From Lunularia cruciata (Eukaryota > Streptophyta > Marchantiopsida > Lunulariales > Lunulariaceae), in contig OX419755.1 of NCBI GenBank assembly GCA_948567375.1, positions 8,499,001-8,563,000 of the forward strand: a stretch of DNA of 64,000 nt. Direction: 5' to 3'. Every line of letters starts with the position of its first letter. The stretch's first letter is position 1. The notes beneath the pieces are model-generated. The model did no database searches. It saw only the letters and a list, made by a program, of their open reading frames with translations, and was not told the DNA's origin. The position numbers and the translations under genes are program-made. This document shows positions 55,148 through 64,000 of this stretch, piece by piece.

Positions 55148-56040
55148 AAAACTACACCCAAAAGTGGTAACAAGCACTAATTCGCAGTCTTGTCACGAAT
55201 TCACACTCCTTAATCACAACTCCATCAAATCTTTCCAAACAATCTTGATTGTGATGATTCAGGCTCTCCCAAAAATGCCACTTCATTGCAAAATGACTTT
55301 GCCTTAGAATTTGCCACCCCTCCACTGAAGGCATAACTTCCTCAATCAAAATTGCTTCACATCAACTTCGCATTGCACTCACAAATGTAGAATACTACAA
55401 TTCCTCTCAGATCTGTCAAGGCATTGCTTCGATTGCACTTCACTCAGGATCAAACACACAGAATAAAGATCAAGGCTGCGGAATCCAACATCCAACAAGC
55501 ACTTTGACTTGCACTTTGAAATTTTTCACACACTCACAAACACAATTGCAAAGCTGATACACCAAATTAAGCTCAAGCAATGAGCACTACTTCATAGCAC
55601 TTTGCTTTATCTCTTCTCAGAAATAATGAGCACTAAACAACATGATGTTGCAAATGCCACTCATAAATAGTGAAGCAAACAACTGTTATCTTCCTAATGC
55701 ACCTCTTCCTAATGCCTCTACAAACCTGTAGATCCGAAATGACAATGCACCTCTTCATATCTGCCTATTCAAATCTCAAATTGGTTACTAATCCGATCCA
55801 ATGTCTACTTCTTCCTTGGCTTTCAAACTCGATCCCGAAGGAACTTTACTTCCTACTACTCTGTCCTTGGGTTTCATAATTCCTACATCTTCCACCAGAT
55901 CTAACAATTCTCTTTCCTGATCTAACATTTCACTAGTGGGTAATCTATCTAACTCTTGATCTGCTAACCCACTCTTCTCTATTGTCTCCAATGGTAACTC
56001 CAAAGACATTTGCACTCCTACTTCATCTACTTTGGGTTTT
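55148..56040 (-). repeat. E6 5' LTR, distal part
   Basis: This is the reverse complement of the family A LTR tail and the C-terminal end of the LTR ORF (56040-55788: VGVQMSLELPLETIEKSG, DQERELLDLVEDVGIMK, EEVDIGSD). Compared with 29271 onward, about 130 bp of the LTR end is missing at the E5 junction. It stops at 56040, where unrelated repeat sequence begins. Confidence 0.88.
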
Positions 56041-56935
56041 GAGAGGATTTCAAGAGAAGATAGTAGGGAAGTATTGAGAATTATCAAAAGGTGAGAAGGG
56101 CTACCAGTTTTTGGGAAAATCAAGAGAGGAGTTTCAAAAGAGAAAGTAGCAGAAGATTTCAAGAAAGGACAGTAGGGTTTTTGAGAAAGTGTAGAGGATT
56201 TCGAGAGAAGACAGTAGGGAAGTGATGGAGAATTATCAAAAGTGAGAAGAGCTGCCAGTTTTGGGAAATGAGGAGAAGAGTTTCAAGAGAGAAAGTTGGA
56301 GAAGATTTCAAGAGAAGATAGTAGAGTTTTGGGAAATTGCAAAGGATTTCGAGAGAAGACAGTAGGGAAGTATTGAGAATTATTGACAGGTGAGAAGGGC
56401 TGCTAGATTTTTGGGAAAATCAAGAGAGGAGTTTCAAAAGAGAAAGTTGCAAAAGATTTTGAGAAAGGACAGTAGGGTTTTTGGGAAAGTGCAGAGGATT
56501 TCAAGAGAAGACAGTAGGGAAGTGGTGGAGAATTATTGAAAGTGAGAAGAGCTGCCAATTTTGGGAAATGAGGAGAAGAGTTTCAAGAGAGAAAGTTGCA
56601 AAAGATTTCAAGAGAAGACACTAGAGTTTCGGGAAATTGTAGAGGATTTCAAGAGAAGACAGTAGGGAAGTATTGAGAATTATCGAAAGGTGAGAAGGGC
56701 TGCCAATTTTAGGGAAAATCAAGAGAGGAGTTTCAAAAGAGAAAGTTGCAAAAGATTTTGAGAAAGGACAATAGGGTTTTCGAGAGAAAGTGCAGAGGAT
56801 TTCAAGAGAAGACAGTAGGGAAGTATTGAGAATTATTGAAAGGTAAGAAGGGCTGCCAATTTTTGGGAAATCAAGAGAGGAGTTTCAAGAGAGAAAGTTA
56901 CATGAAAAAGTTGCAGAAATTTTGAGAAAAGGAGA
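56041..56935. repeat. Tandem repeat array, about 150-bp units in a 300-bp higher-order pattern
   Basis: Six units start at about 56042, 56193, 56342, 56492, 56641 and 56793 with agaggatttc(a/g)agagaag. Units 1, 3, 5 (and 6) carry gtattgagaattatt; units 2 and 4 carry gtggtggagaattat, giving 300-bp dimers. Each unit has a weaker ~75-bp half-repeat (aagatttcaagaaaggacagtaggg). It is strongly purine-rich and non-coding. Such arrays are common in untranslated parts of some plant Tat-type elements; origin here unknown. Confidence 0.88.
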
Positions 56936-58510
56936 CAGAGGGTTTCGAGTTTTGACAGAGGACAAAAGGTGGGCAGGAAGGAAGTGAATCGAAAGGACTT
57001 GGAATGGTCGTGAAGGAGTAGTCAGGAAGGCTCTTTAGGGGCAGAGCGAAGGAAGAATGAGAAGAGAATAGATTTTGAGTTCTCAAAGAAGCAGTAAGTT
57101 TGAATTTCAAAGGGAGAAGTAGGATTCACGTGAAGATAAGTTGGCTAACGATTGATAGAACAGTGTGGGATTTTAGAGATTGGTGTTGATTTTCCTCAGA
57201 GAAACAAGAACACAAAATGGTTTGAATTTGGCAAAAGGCAGTAAGGGTCAATGACAAAGGAAGGATCAGGGGAAGGGGAAGGGAATCTGGCTGACAAACT
57301 GACAGAGCACCGTTGAGTGAGAAGCTCAAGAGAAGAACTTCCTATTGACAAGACAAAGGACTGTGAAGCATGGAGAGATTTTAGCCAGGATCAAAAATAG
57401 AAACCAAGAGAAGGATCTTCTAAGAGGACAATTAGTCTCAAAAGGAGAAGAAGAGAAGAAATCGCAGGGGAGAAACATGGAAGGTATTCGGAAGAACAAA
57501 AATCAGCAGAAAGGTTAGCAGGACAGAGGTGTCCTTAAGGGCTTGGCAGGAACAGAAAAATCTCGAGGGGTTTTGGAGGACAAAAAATCTCAAAAGGTTG
57601 GTTGGACAGAGAATCTGTTACTAGTTGAAGGTTCATCCAAAACTTACTCAAAGAGCAGAGAGGAAAGGCCAAACTAGCTTACAAAGGAAAGGTGGAAAGG
57701 AACAAAAGAAGAGAGAAGTCATGTTTAGCTCAGGATAATACGAGGACTGGATATAGAAACTCGATATGGGAATTGTCAGGAGCTTCTACCAGGCGTAGAA
57801 TCCTATGGCAAGAGCAATGCAGAGCGTTCGGGAAGATCTAACATACCAGAATATCAAAGAGAAAGGAGAATCCCGAGGAAGGACCTACTGGACAGTGGAG
57901 ACTTGGAAAGAACAACAAATTGGAGATGCTGCAGAACAAGGAGATGACGAGTTGTAAGGAATAGGAAATAGGACCTGCTCAATTTGTTTTCTTTCTTCAT
58001 GTGCTTGGCTAGTCAGTGTGCTTCGGTTTGGTCATTGTTTGGTTAGGAGCCGTGTGTCATGGCTCAAAGGATTATAAACTGCAAAACTTGGAATTGAAAT
58101 GGAAATGAGATTTTTAGTGATTGAGTGTGTGTACTTGATATGCAAACAGCGGTAGATAATAATAATGTAATTTTTTTTCTCTTTTTTTACTTTTTTTACA
58201 CTCAGTCCAGCTTATGTAGATGGGTCAGCACATTTAACTAATTGCCCGAGATTGAGTTTGGTTGCATAACTTGAGGATAACTCCACAAAACCCCACCAGA
58301 TCATTCTCTCTGGAATATCAGTCTAGACCAGAACTGCAAAACCCACCAAACCCAAAACATACTAAAGCCAAGGATAATAGACCTAACAAGAGGCCAAGAA
58401 TAATGAGCCGGGACTAATAATAGATGGTACGAGAAGGAAAAAACACTCCAAAAGCCTAAGCACAGGCATCCAGGTGCCCAGCGCAATCTCAAGACCATAG
58501 GATCCCTGCG
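56936..58510. other. Unassigned purine-rich segment replacing part of the E6 5' LTR
   Basis: No coding motif was found on either strand. A minus-strand 85-codon frame (58301-58558) has no recognisable domain. T-rich and A-rich runs occur near 58165-58200. Left and right edges correspond to family A LTR positions about 0.85 kb apart (as at 30313 and 31160), so the segment replaces LTR sequence. I see no flanking duplication or terminal repeats. Confidence 0.5.
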
Positions 58511-60395
58511 ACAACGGGCACACAATTTTTCATAGGTACTCCACTCCATCACTTGCACCTACTTCCACCTGCGGAGAGATCTCCTTCTTTACCTCTTCTC
58601 CTCCCAATACTCGCCTTCTTCTATGCAGTCGTCATATTGGAATAGACGCTTCACTTCCCGAGCTAGCATTTGCTTCTTCCCTTGCCTTGCTTGGACCCGC
58701 TTCACACTTCACCTTGCTCTCGACCAAACTCCTCTCTGAATCATAATCTTCTTCTCCTCTGGTTTGGGTACCTCATCCTCCAACTTTGCATTATTTTCTT
58801 CCTCGAGCTCCACCCAAACTTCTTCTTCTTCCGCAGCAGGCACCGACGTCATCTCCCCACCTTCATCACTATTGCTACTCGCATCCCCACTTTGCAGCGT
58901 GAGCTTCGGTTCCTCCTCGTGTTCCGAGTCTTTGGACTTGCACTCAGCTTTGCCTTCCGAGTCTTCCTCTGATGACGCAATCACCACTATGCCTTTCCTT
59001 GGGTTTCCTCTCCTGGTCTCCCAAGGTCTTGTCTTCTATATCTCTTTGCCTTCTCCTTGTTGACTCTGCTTCTTCAACTTTGGAGTACTCACTTCTACCT
59101 CCACGCTCTTGCCCGTCTGCGCATAGTACTCATCAATGCTTCAGAGTTGAAGAATGTATTGTTGCCGCGTTGACTTCTCTTCTCAAGTCGGGATGAAAGT
59201 GAGACGCCATTCTACTGCGCTCTGCCAAATTGAGCAAATTCAAACCAAGGTAGAAATGTGCTACAAACGGCATGATGTAGTGTGGAGGCGACTTATCCCG
59301 CAAATTCCACACCATTTGTCTCATCCTCCAATGGAAGCACCTTGCCTAGTTGATAGGTTCCCCTGCAAACATCTTATGGAAGAACACCACTTGGTGTTTC
59401 ATCACATAAGTTGTTCCCTCCGGCTTTAGGATTGCCATGAGAGCACTCACGATCCCTCTCTTCACTAGATCTTTGTAACTCTCAACCTTATACTCATTCT
59501 TTGTTCTCTTTGAAGAGAAGGCATCCCTCACCTCTTGGGTTTCTTTGGCTACTTCTCCCTTCTCCAAGAACGTGACACCCTACTCCGCGCCTGCCTCTCT
59601 TCCATGCACCAATCTCCAATCTGACTCTGTCCAACAAGCCGGATTTCCTCTCTTCCCCTCTTCTTTGGGGCCATCAAGACACTTACTCTCAATTATCTCG
59701 GTCATGAAACATGGAAAACTTACCTTCCTATTCCACGCCAAGAAGATGATCCAAAGTCGCCTCAAGACTTTGATTCTCACGATCACATCTAACCTCCAAA
59801 TTGCATGATTTCTCATTGCAAATTTGGAGTTCTTCTTTCCTCCTCCCATCTCTCTTGCTTCCTCACTGTCTCTTGGTTTAACTCTCTTGAATTCTCTTCT
59901 ACACACTAGTCCATCTTCAACTCTACTTCCCTTCCCATGATCTCTTGTAGGATGACTCCTCAACGGCAAAGGAAAATTGCTCGACATTGCTCATCGTTAG
60001 CCCAATTTTTATAGAGTAGTTCCTTCTTTATCTCTCTTCAATTTGAGTTTCTACCGAGAAATCACACCTCTTGCATGCGCCTGTCACTATCAATTGTACT
60101 TCAGCATATGGCCGCCAGTTTTGAATGGTCCCTTTTTGAATTTCTTCCCCCGAAGAAAGGTTGTTACACTGTCTTCATCTTGGGTTGAGCTCCTCCACGA
60201 TACAAAGACTTCTTACTTCAAGTTGTATGCTGATAGGGCAAGTCCGAGTACTTTGCCTTATGACCCAAAGCCACTTTACCTTGGGTTTCATCCCGAAGAC
60301 TCTTTCCTTCACCTTCTTTGGCTATATAGGCACAATCCGACTTCTCTATATACTTCTTCTCCATTTCCAAAAAAACAAAAAATGTGGGTACCACA
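58511..60395 (-). repeat. E6 5' LTR, proximal part
   Basis: This runs from mid-ORF to the LTR start TGTGGTACCC (minus strand, 60395), with the TATA box on the minus strand near 60010. The attga target duplication follows at 60396. Confidence 0.92.
58709..59987 (-). pseudogene. LTR-encoded protein, N-terminal half (E6 5' LTR)
   Basis: ATG 59987 (MSSNFPLPLRSHPTRDHGKG). A clean frame runs to 59580 with NHAIWRLDVIVRIKVL and FMTEIIESKCLDGPKEEG. Then come 59567-59346 (VESYKDLVKRGIVSALMAIL, MKHQVVFFHKMFAGEPIN), MVWNLRDK, and the acidic segment 58987-58709 (SEHEEEPKLTLQSGDASS). About 40 codons around 59130 (after HPDLRREV) are disturbed by a small deletion. Confidence 0.86.
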
Positions 60396-60400
60396 ATTGA
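60396..60400. repeat. Target site duplication of E6, right copy (attga)
   Basis: It matches 29266-29270. The family B reading resumes here. Confidence 0.95.
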
Positions 60401-61836
60401 CCATCTACATGAAGAAGGGTGTAGATTACATGGTGATTTTGGAGGACAAGAAGGCTCTCAAAGCTTTTGAGGAGCTCAAGAAATCCCTTGTTGTAGCTCC
60501 AATTCTTGCTAAACCTGATTGGAGTAAGCCTTTACATTGATGTAGAGCCTTTCCTCTACATTGATGCTTCTAATGTAGCTATAGGATGCACTCTTAGTCA
60601 ATTAGACCAAGATGGGCATGATCATCCAATAGCTTATGCTAGTAGGCAGATGGTTTCAGCAGAGAAGAACTACTTTGTCACGGAGAGAGAAGGGTTGGCA
60701 GTGATCTTTGGTCTCAAAAAGTTTAGACACTACTTGATTGGAGGGAAAGTCACCATTGTCACGGATCACAAGGCTTTGAAGTACATCTTCAACAAGCCTA
60801 ATGTTGAAGGGAGACTAGCAAGGTGGATGATACTCTTGTCTGAGTATGACTACACCATTGAGGATAGGCCAAGAAAGAAACATGCAAATGCTGATTTGTT
60901 ATTTAGACCCTATGATCATGATGGAGATGAGCTAGTGGATGATTCCTTCCCAGATGAAGAGCTTATGACAATCTCAATCACTCAAGAGGTTCCAATGGAG
61001 TACAAGGAGATTGTGGATTTTCTGACAAGAGGTAACTATCCAAAAGGGATGCATGCTAGGGAGAGGAAGGCCCTTGCAGCAAGATCTAGACCTTACACAA
61101 TGGTGGAGGATATTATTTCTCACCAAGGAGCAGATGGTCTACTTTGCAGAGCAATGGGTGAAGAAGAGTCTATCCTACTCATAAAGGAGTTTCATGAAGG
61201 TTTAGTATGTGGAGGACACTTTGCAAGAAAGGTGACTGCTTTCAAGATTCTAGATGCAAGTTACCATTGGAGAGGGATTTTCAAGGATTGTCTTGATTAT
61301 TGCAAAACTTGTCATGTTTGTCAAGCTTTTGCTAGAAAGTCTACATCCACTCCACCACTTAGATCAATTCCATTGCTATGACCTTTTGAGAAGTGGGGAA
61401 TTGATTTTGTAGGTCCTCTTAGTAGAACCCAAGGAACAATTGGTACATTGTGGTAGTTATTGATTACCTTACCAAGTGGGTTGAGGCTAGACCATTGAGG
61501 GACAATAATGAAGATGAAGTGGGTAGATTTCTTTATGAATGCATTGTCACTAGGTTTCGATGCCCTTTGGAGTTGGTTTTTGATAGAGGAAGAGAGTTTA
61601 CAAGAAGCATTACTATAGCCATGCTACGACATTTCTCTATCACACATAGAGTAACTACATCCTATAAGCCAAATTCCAATGGCTTGGTAGAGAAAACCAA
61701 TCAGACCTTGTGCATGATGTTGGCCAAAGATGCAGAAATGGAGGAGGCTAAACATCATTGGGACAAGAGGATTCATGTAGGTTTGTGGGAGTATAAGACA
61801 ACCATGAAGACTTCCACCGGATATTCTCCATTTTAA
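60401..61836 (+). pseudogene. Family B RNase H and integrase
   Basis: It continues from 29265: KALKAFEELKKSL, then RNase H (60506-61100) with IDASNVAIGCTLSQ, TEREGLAVIFGLKKF, TDHKALKYIF and NADLLFR. Integrase: CGGHFARKVTAF, CKTCHVCQ (HHCC), TGA 61379, GIDFVGPL, frame change near 61440, VIDYLTKWVEARP, FDRGREF (second Asp) and NGLVEKTNQ (Glu), spacing DX35E, so the catalytic triad is preserved. It ends near STGYSPF. There is no chromodomain. Confidence 0.9.
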
Positions 61837-62318
61837 TTGGTATATGGTACTGACTCTACCTTACCTATTTACTTTGATCTTCCTACCTTCTAAAGCATTC
61901 ATAGGAGATTGAAGAAAGCACAAGGAGGTGATGCAGAGAAGTCAAGGAAGGATCGACTCATGGAGTTGGAAGAGGTAAGAGCAATTGCTATGGTTTGAGT
62001 GGAGCAAGCCCAAAGGAAAAAAAAAAGAAGGAGAGCTATGACAAGAGACAAGGCAAGAAGAAGGTGGAGCCTTTCAAAGACAATGATTGGGTAATGTTGT
62101 TTGATTCCATTTGATTCAAGAGAGTGCAAAAGAAGTTTTTGCCTAAGTACTTTGGACCTTTCATAGTGGAGAAGGTGTAGAGTAATAACACCTATGATCG
62201 CAAGGAGTTGGGTGGAAGACACTTTGATAGGATTAACCATGATAAGTTAAAGATGTACCATAGAAGGTAGAGAGACCTTCACTTTGAGGACAAAGTGAAA
62301 ACTTAGTCCGGGGGTAAA
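61837..62318 (+). pseudogene. Family B integrase C terminus and polypurine tract
   Basis: A decayed C-terminal part (LVYGTDSTLPI, then a stop) continues with a basic stretch in shifted frames. The purine-rich gtccgggggtaaa (62307-62318) immediately before TGTAACACCC is the polypurine tract. Confidence 0.75.
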
Positions 62319-62550
62319 TGTAACACCCATTTGTGCATGTGTGTGGTATTGTGATATTTAGCTTGGTATTACAAGTACTTAACAGATATTATTTATATAG
62401 AGATAAAGGATGGTTCTATATTAGTCATGGTTAGCTAAATTTAGTCATAGCTAAGATAGAGTGGACCTTACTTTAGAGGAAGTAGAAAAGATGAGCACCA
62501 CTATTTTAGATTTTAGTGTGTTGACTTGGTATTTTAGTGTGTTGACTTGA
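62319..62550 (+). repeat. Family B LTR, 5' third only
   Basis: It matches 24044 to about 24281, including the tagtgtgttgacttgg duplication. It then joins directly to leader sequence equivalent to about 25003. TATA box, R, U5 and primer site are deleted. Confidence 0.88.
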
Positions 62551-63144
62551 GATTTTGCCCAAAATCTCAAGTTTGAGATTTGGACTTGAAATATCTACAC
62601 ATTATAGCTTAGGTTATCATTTAGTTATCACACTTTATTTATTGTGAGAACTACTATGCACACTAGGCTAGAATTTTTGAAAGTTGATAGGGTAAACTAC
62701 TCTCGCAACTGCATGCTCTCTAGAAAATGGTACAGAGTCTGCCATTTCCTCAATTTTCAATACATTGTTCTGAAAATTTCCAAGAACATTTAGTGCATTA
62801 TATATTACCTGCTGACACAAAACTTAGAGAGAGATCATTCTTGTGCATAGAGTTATGAGTTTCTAAAGTGAGGGAGTGGTTTTCAAACCAAATTTGAAAT
62901 ATGTGTGCTGAATAGAGAGATGTTTATAGCCAAATGGCTCAATGAAAAGATCTGAAATTTTTCCCTAAGGGATGCCCTAGAGTTATGATCAAGGGTGCAA
63001 AAGTTCAGAGGATTGTGATATACTAGTTGAGAGATCTTAGTGACATTGTGAGGAAGGGTCAATTCTGTAGAGTTGAGATCTCATGCATGAGGAGTTTAAG
63101 AAAAACCAAAAACATGTTTCAGTGTTAAGATTCATCTTGGGAAT
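62551..63144 (+). other. Leader of the second family B copy
   Basis: It aligns with 25003-25594. No ORF or other feature was seen. Confidence 0.75.
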
Positions 63145-63597
63145 ATGGAGTGTCATCAAAAGTGGAAATTGAGACTACACAAGGTTCCCCAATGGATTGA
63201 GGTGATTTTAGGGGTGGATTTGAGGAAAAGGGAGTTTAAACTAGAATTTGAAAAGAGTGTTGAGAGGATCCAAAAACATACACCACTTGGAGGAAAGAGT
63301 GAGTCTAAATGCTTTCTATGTAGAGAGAAGGGACATAAGGCAAGTTCATGTCCATTGAGGGAAAGGAGAGGATTACTTGACTCAGGTTTGCATGTTGGAC
63401 CTTCTTCACCAAGATTGGGAGGGAGAGGATCTAAGACCAAGGAGTTGTGTGAGGTTTGTTGAGTTGAAGGACTTCCAAAAGGACATGAGTGTAACGGAGT
63501 AAAAGCACTTTTGGAGACTTTGGTGAAGGATCTTGGAGAGAATCTTAGTAAAGCTACAGAAATACCACCACCTTCATCAACAAGTTCTCAAGATTAG
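63145..63597 (+). pseudogene. Family B ORF0, second copy
   Basis: It begins MECHQKWKLRLHKVP and has the knuckle CFLCREKGHKASSC. A TGA at 63460 interrupts; the same frame then continues EGLPKGHEC to the stop at 63595. An in-frame deletion removes seven codons after the knuckle relative to 25595-26068. Conservation of frame between copies supports a real protein-coding ORF. Confidence 0.75.
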
Positions 63598-63805
63598 TGG
63601 TGGAGATAATCTTTCAACTTATGGATAAACTATCCATGAGAGTTTGATTAATATGCACTCTAGGATTTGATGTTGCTATAGAAATTTTGGAGAACTTGAA
63701 CCTTTTGTGTTCTCTAGGGCAGATTTCTCTCAAATGGTGTTGTTAGTCATGCACATACTCTATTAGTTATAGAGTGAGAGAAAAGAAAGATAGTGAGGAG
63801 CTAAG

Positions 63806-64000
63806 ATGGGGAAACTTTTGGTTTTCTTTGGCAAGGATGGAGAAGATGTGGAGGCCTTTGTGAGAGACTTCAATAGAGTTTGCATAGGAAAAAATGAGAG
63901 GAGGAAGAATGAGTGAGCCTCACTATTACCAGATTTCTTTGAGGATGTAGCACTTACATGGTATAAGTCAGAATACCAAAAGAGAGAGAGGAGAGATGAG
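63806..64000 (+). pseudogene. Family B gag, second copy, cut by window end
   Basis: It begins MGKLLVFFGKDGEDVEAFV at 63806, matching 26300. It has TGA at about 63916 where the first copy has Trp. It continues beyond the window. Confidence 0.85.

Larger units (their letters stand above)
29271..60395 (-). mobile_element. E6: family A element, minus strand, with three internal insertions
   Basis: Both ends are family A LTR termini in reverse orientation and the attga duplication flanks the block. Read on the minus strand: 5' LTR (60395 down to 55148, part replaced by 56041-58510), E5 inserted in gag, internal region 47894-44498, and 3' LTR 44497-29271 with family C inside. Primer site, 5' gag and the last ~130 bp of the 5' LTR were lost around E5. 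Removing family C gives a 3' LTR of about 3.78 kb, the same as E3 and E5. Confidence 0.93.
24044..62318 (+). mobile_element. Family B Ty3/gypsy element, split by E6
   Basis: It comprises 24044-29270 and 60401-62318, about 7.1 kb after removing E6. Order: LTR, leader, CCHC ORF, gag, protease, RT, [E6], RNase H, integrase, polypurine tract, then the start of a second LTR at 62319. It is inserted in the E1 3' LTR. No right flank is visible because the 3' LTR runs into another B copy, so a target duplication cannot be scored. Confidence 0.88.

Noticed and set aside
58301-58558. Minus-strand 85-codon frame with many Trp and Phe residues
   Set aside because: No domain or second copy in the window, and it crosses the boundary into the E6 LTR; probably a chance frame.
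1-64000. Host genes, tRNA, rRNA or organelle-derived insertions
   Set aside because: Every substantial coding stretch could be assigned to a retrotransposon. I saw no tRNA-like cloverleaf or rRNA-like sequence on reading, although a dedicated scan was not possible.

Overview
The window looks like intergenic DNA from a large, transposon-rich plant nuclear genome. I see no host gene, rRNA, tRNA or CRISPR array. Almost everything is LTR retrotransposon, nearly all of the Ty3/gypsy superfamily, nested several levels deep and decayed mainly by C-to-T / G-to-A changes, as expected of heavily methylated plant DNA. Primer sites complementary to plant tRNA-Asp, a chromodomain integrase and 5-bp target duplications fit a land plant or streptophyte. 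A fern, lycophyte or gymnosperm is plausible, but I cannot place the species.

Four kinds of element are present. Family A (copies E1, E3, E5, E6 and a fragment in C) has very long LTRs of about 3.8 kb. It uses a tRNA-Asp-like primer site and a Gag-protease-RT-RNase H-integrase polyprotein. Unusually, a roughly 856-codon ORF lies inside each LTR. Family B has a short CCHC ORF upstream of Gag. Family C, on the minus strand, carries a DNA cytosine-5 methyltransferase between protease and RT, and a PHD finger at the integrase C terminus. A chromovirus remnant has an integrase tail, a chromodomain and one LTR.

Layout. 1-6509 and 20035-24043 are E1 (family A, plus strand), holding a chromovirus fragment (2624-3890) and a complete younger family A copy, E3 (6510-20034, target duplication atatg). 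At 24044 family B starts inside the E1 3' LTR. It runs to 29270 and resumes at 60401-62318. Between lies a minus-strand family A element, E6 (29271-60395, target duplication attga). The E6 3' LTR is split by family C (31818-43255, target duplication ctcct), which itself holds a truncated family A LTR fragment (37346-39096). The E6 gag is split by a plus-strand family A copy, E5 (47895-55147). Part of the E6 5' LTR is replaced by an unassigned, tandem-repeat-bearing segment (56041-58510). From 62319 to the end a second, head-to-tail family B copy begins after a mostly deleted LTR.

The deepest nesting is E1 > B > E6 > C > A fragment. Every coding region carries stops or frameshifts, so these are fossils, but motif order and catalytic residues are still readable. 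The two most notable systems are the family A LTR-encoded protein, with its own TATA box in six LTR copies, and the family C element that combines a DNMT3-like methyltransferase with a PHD chromatin-reader motif.
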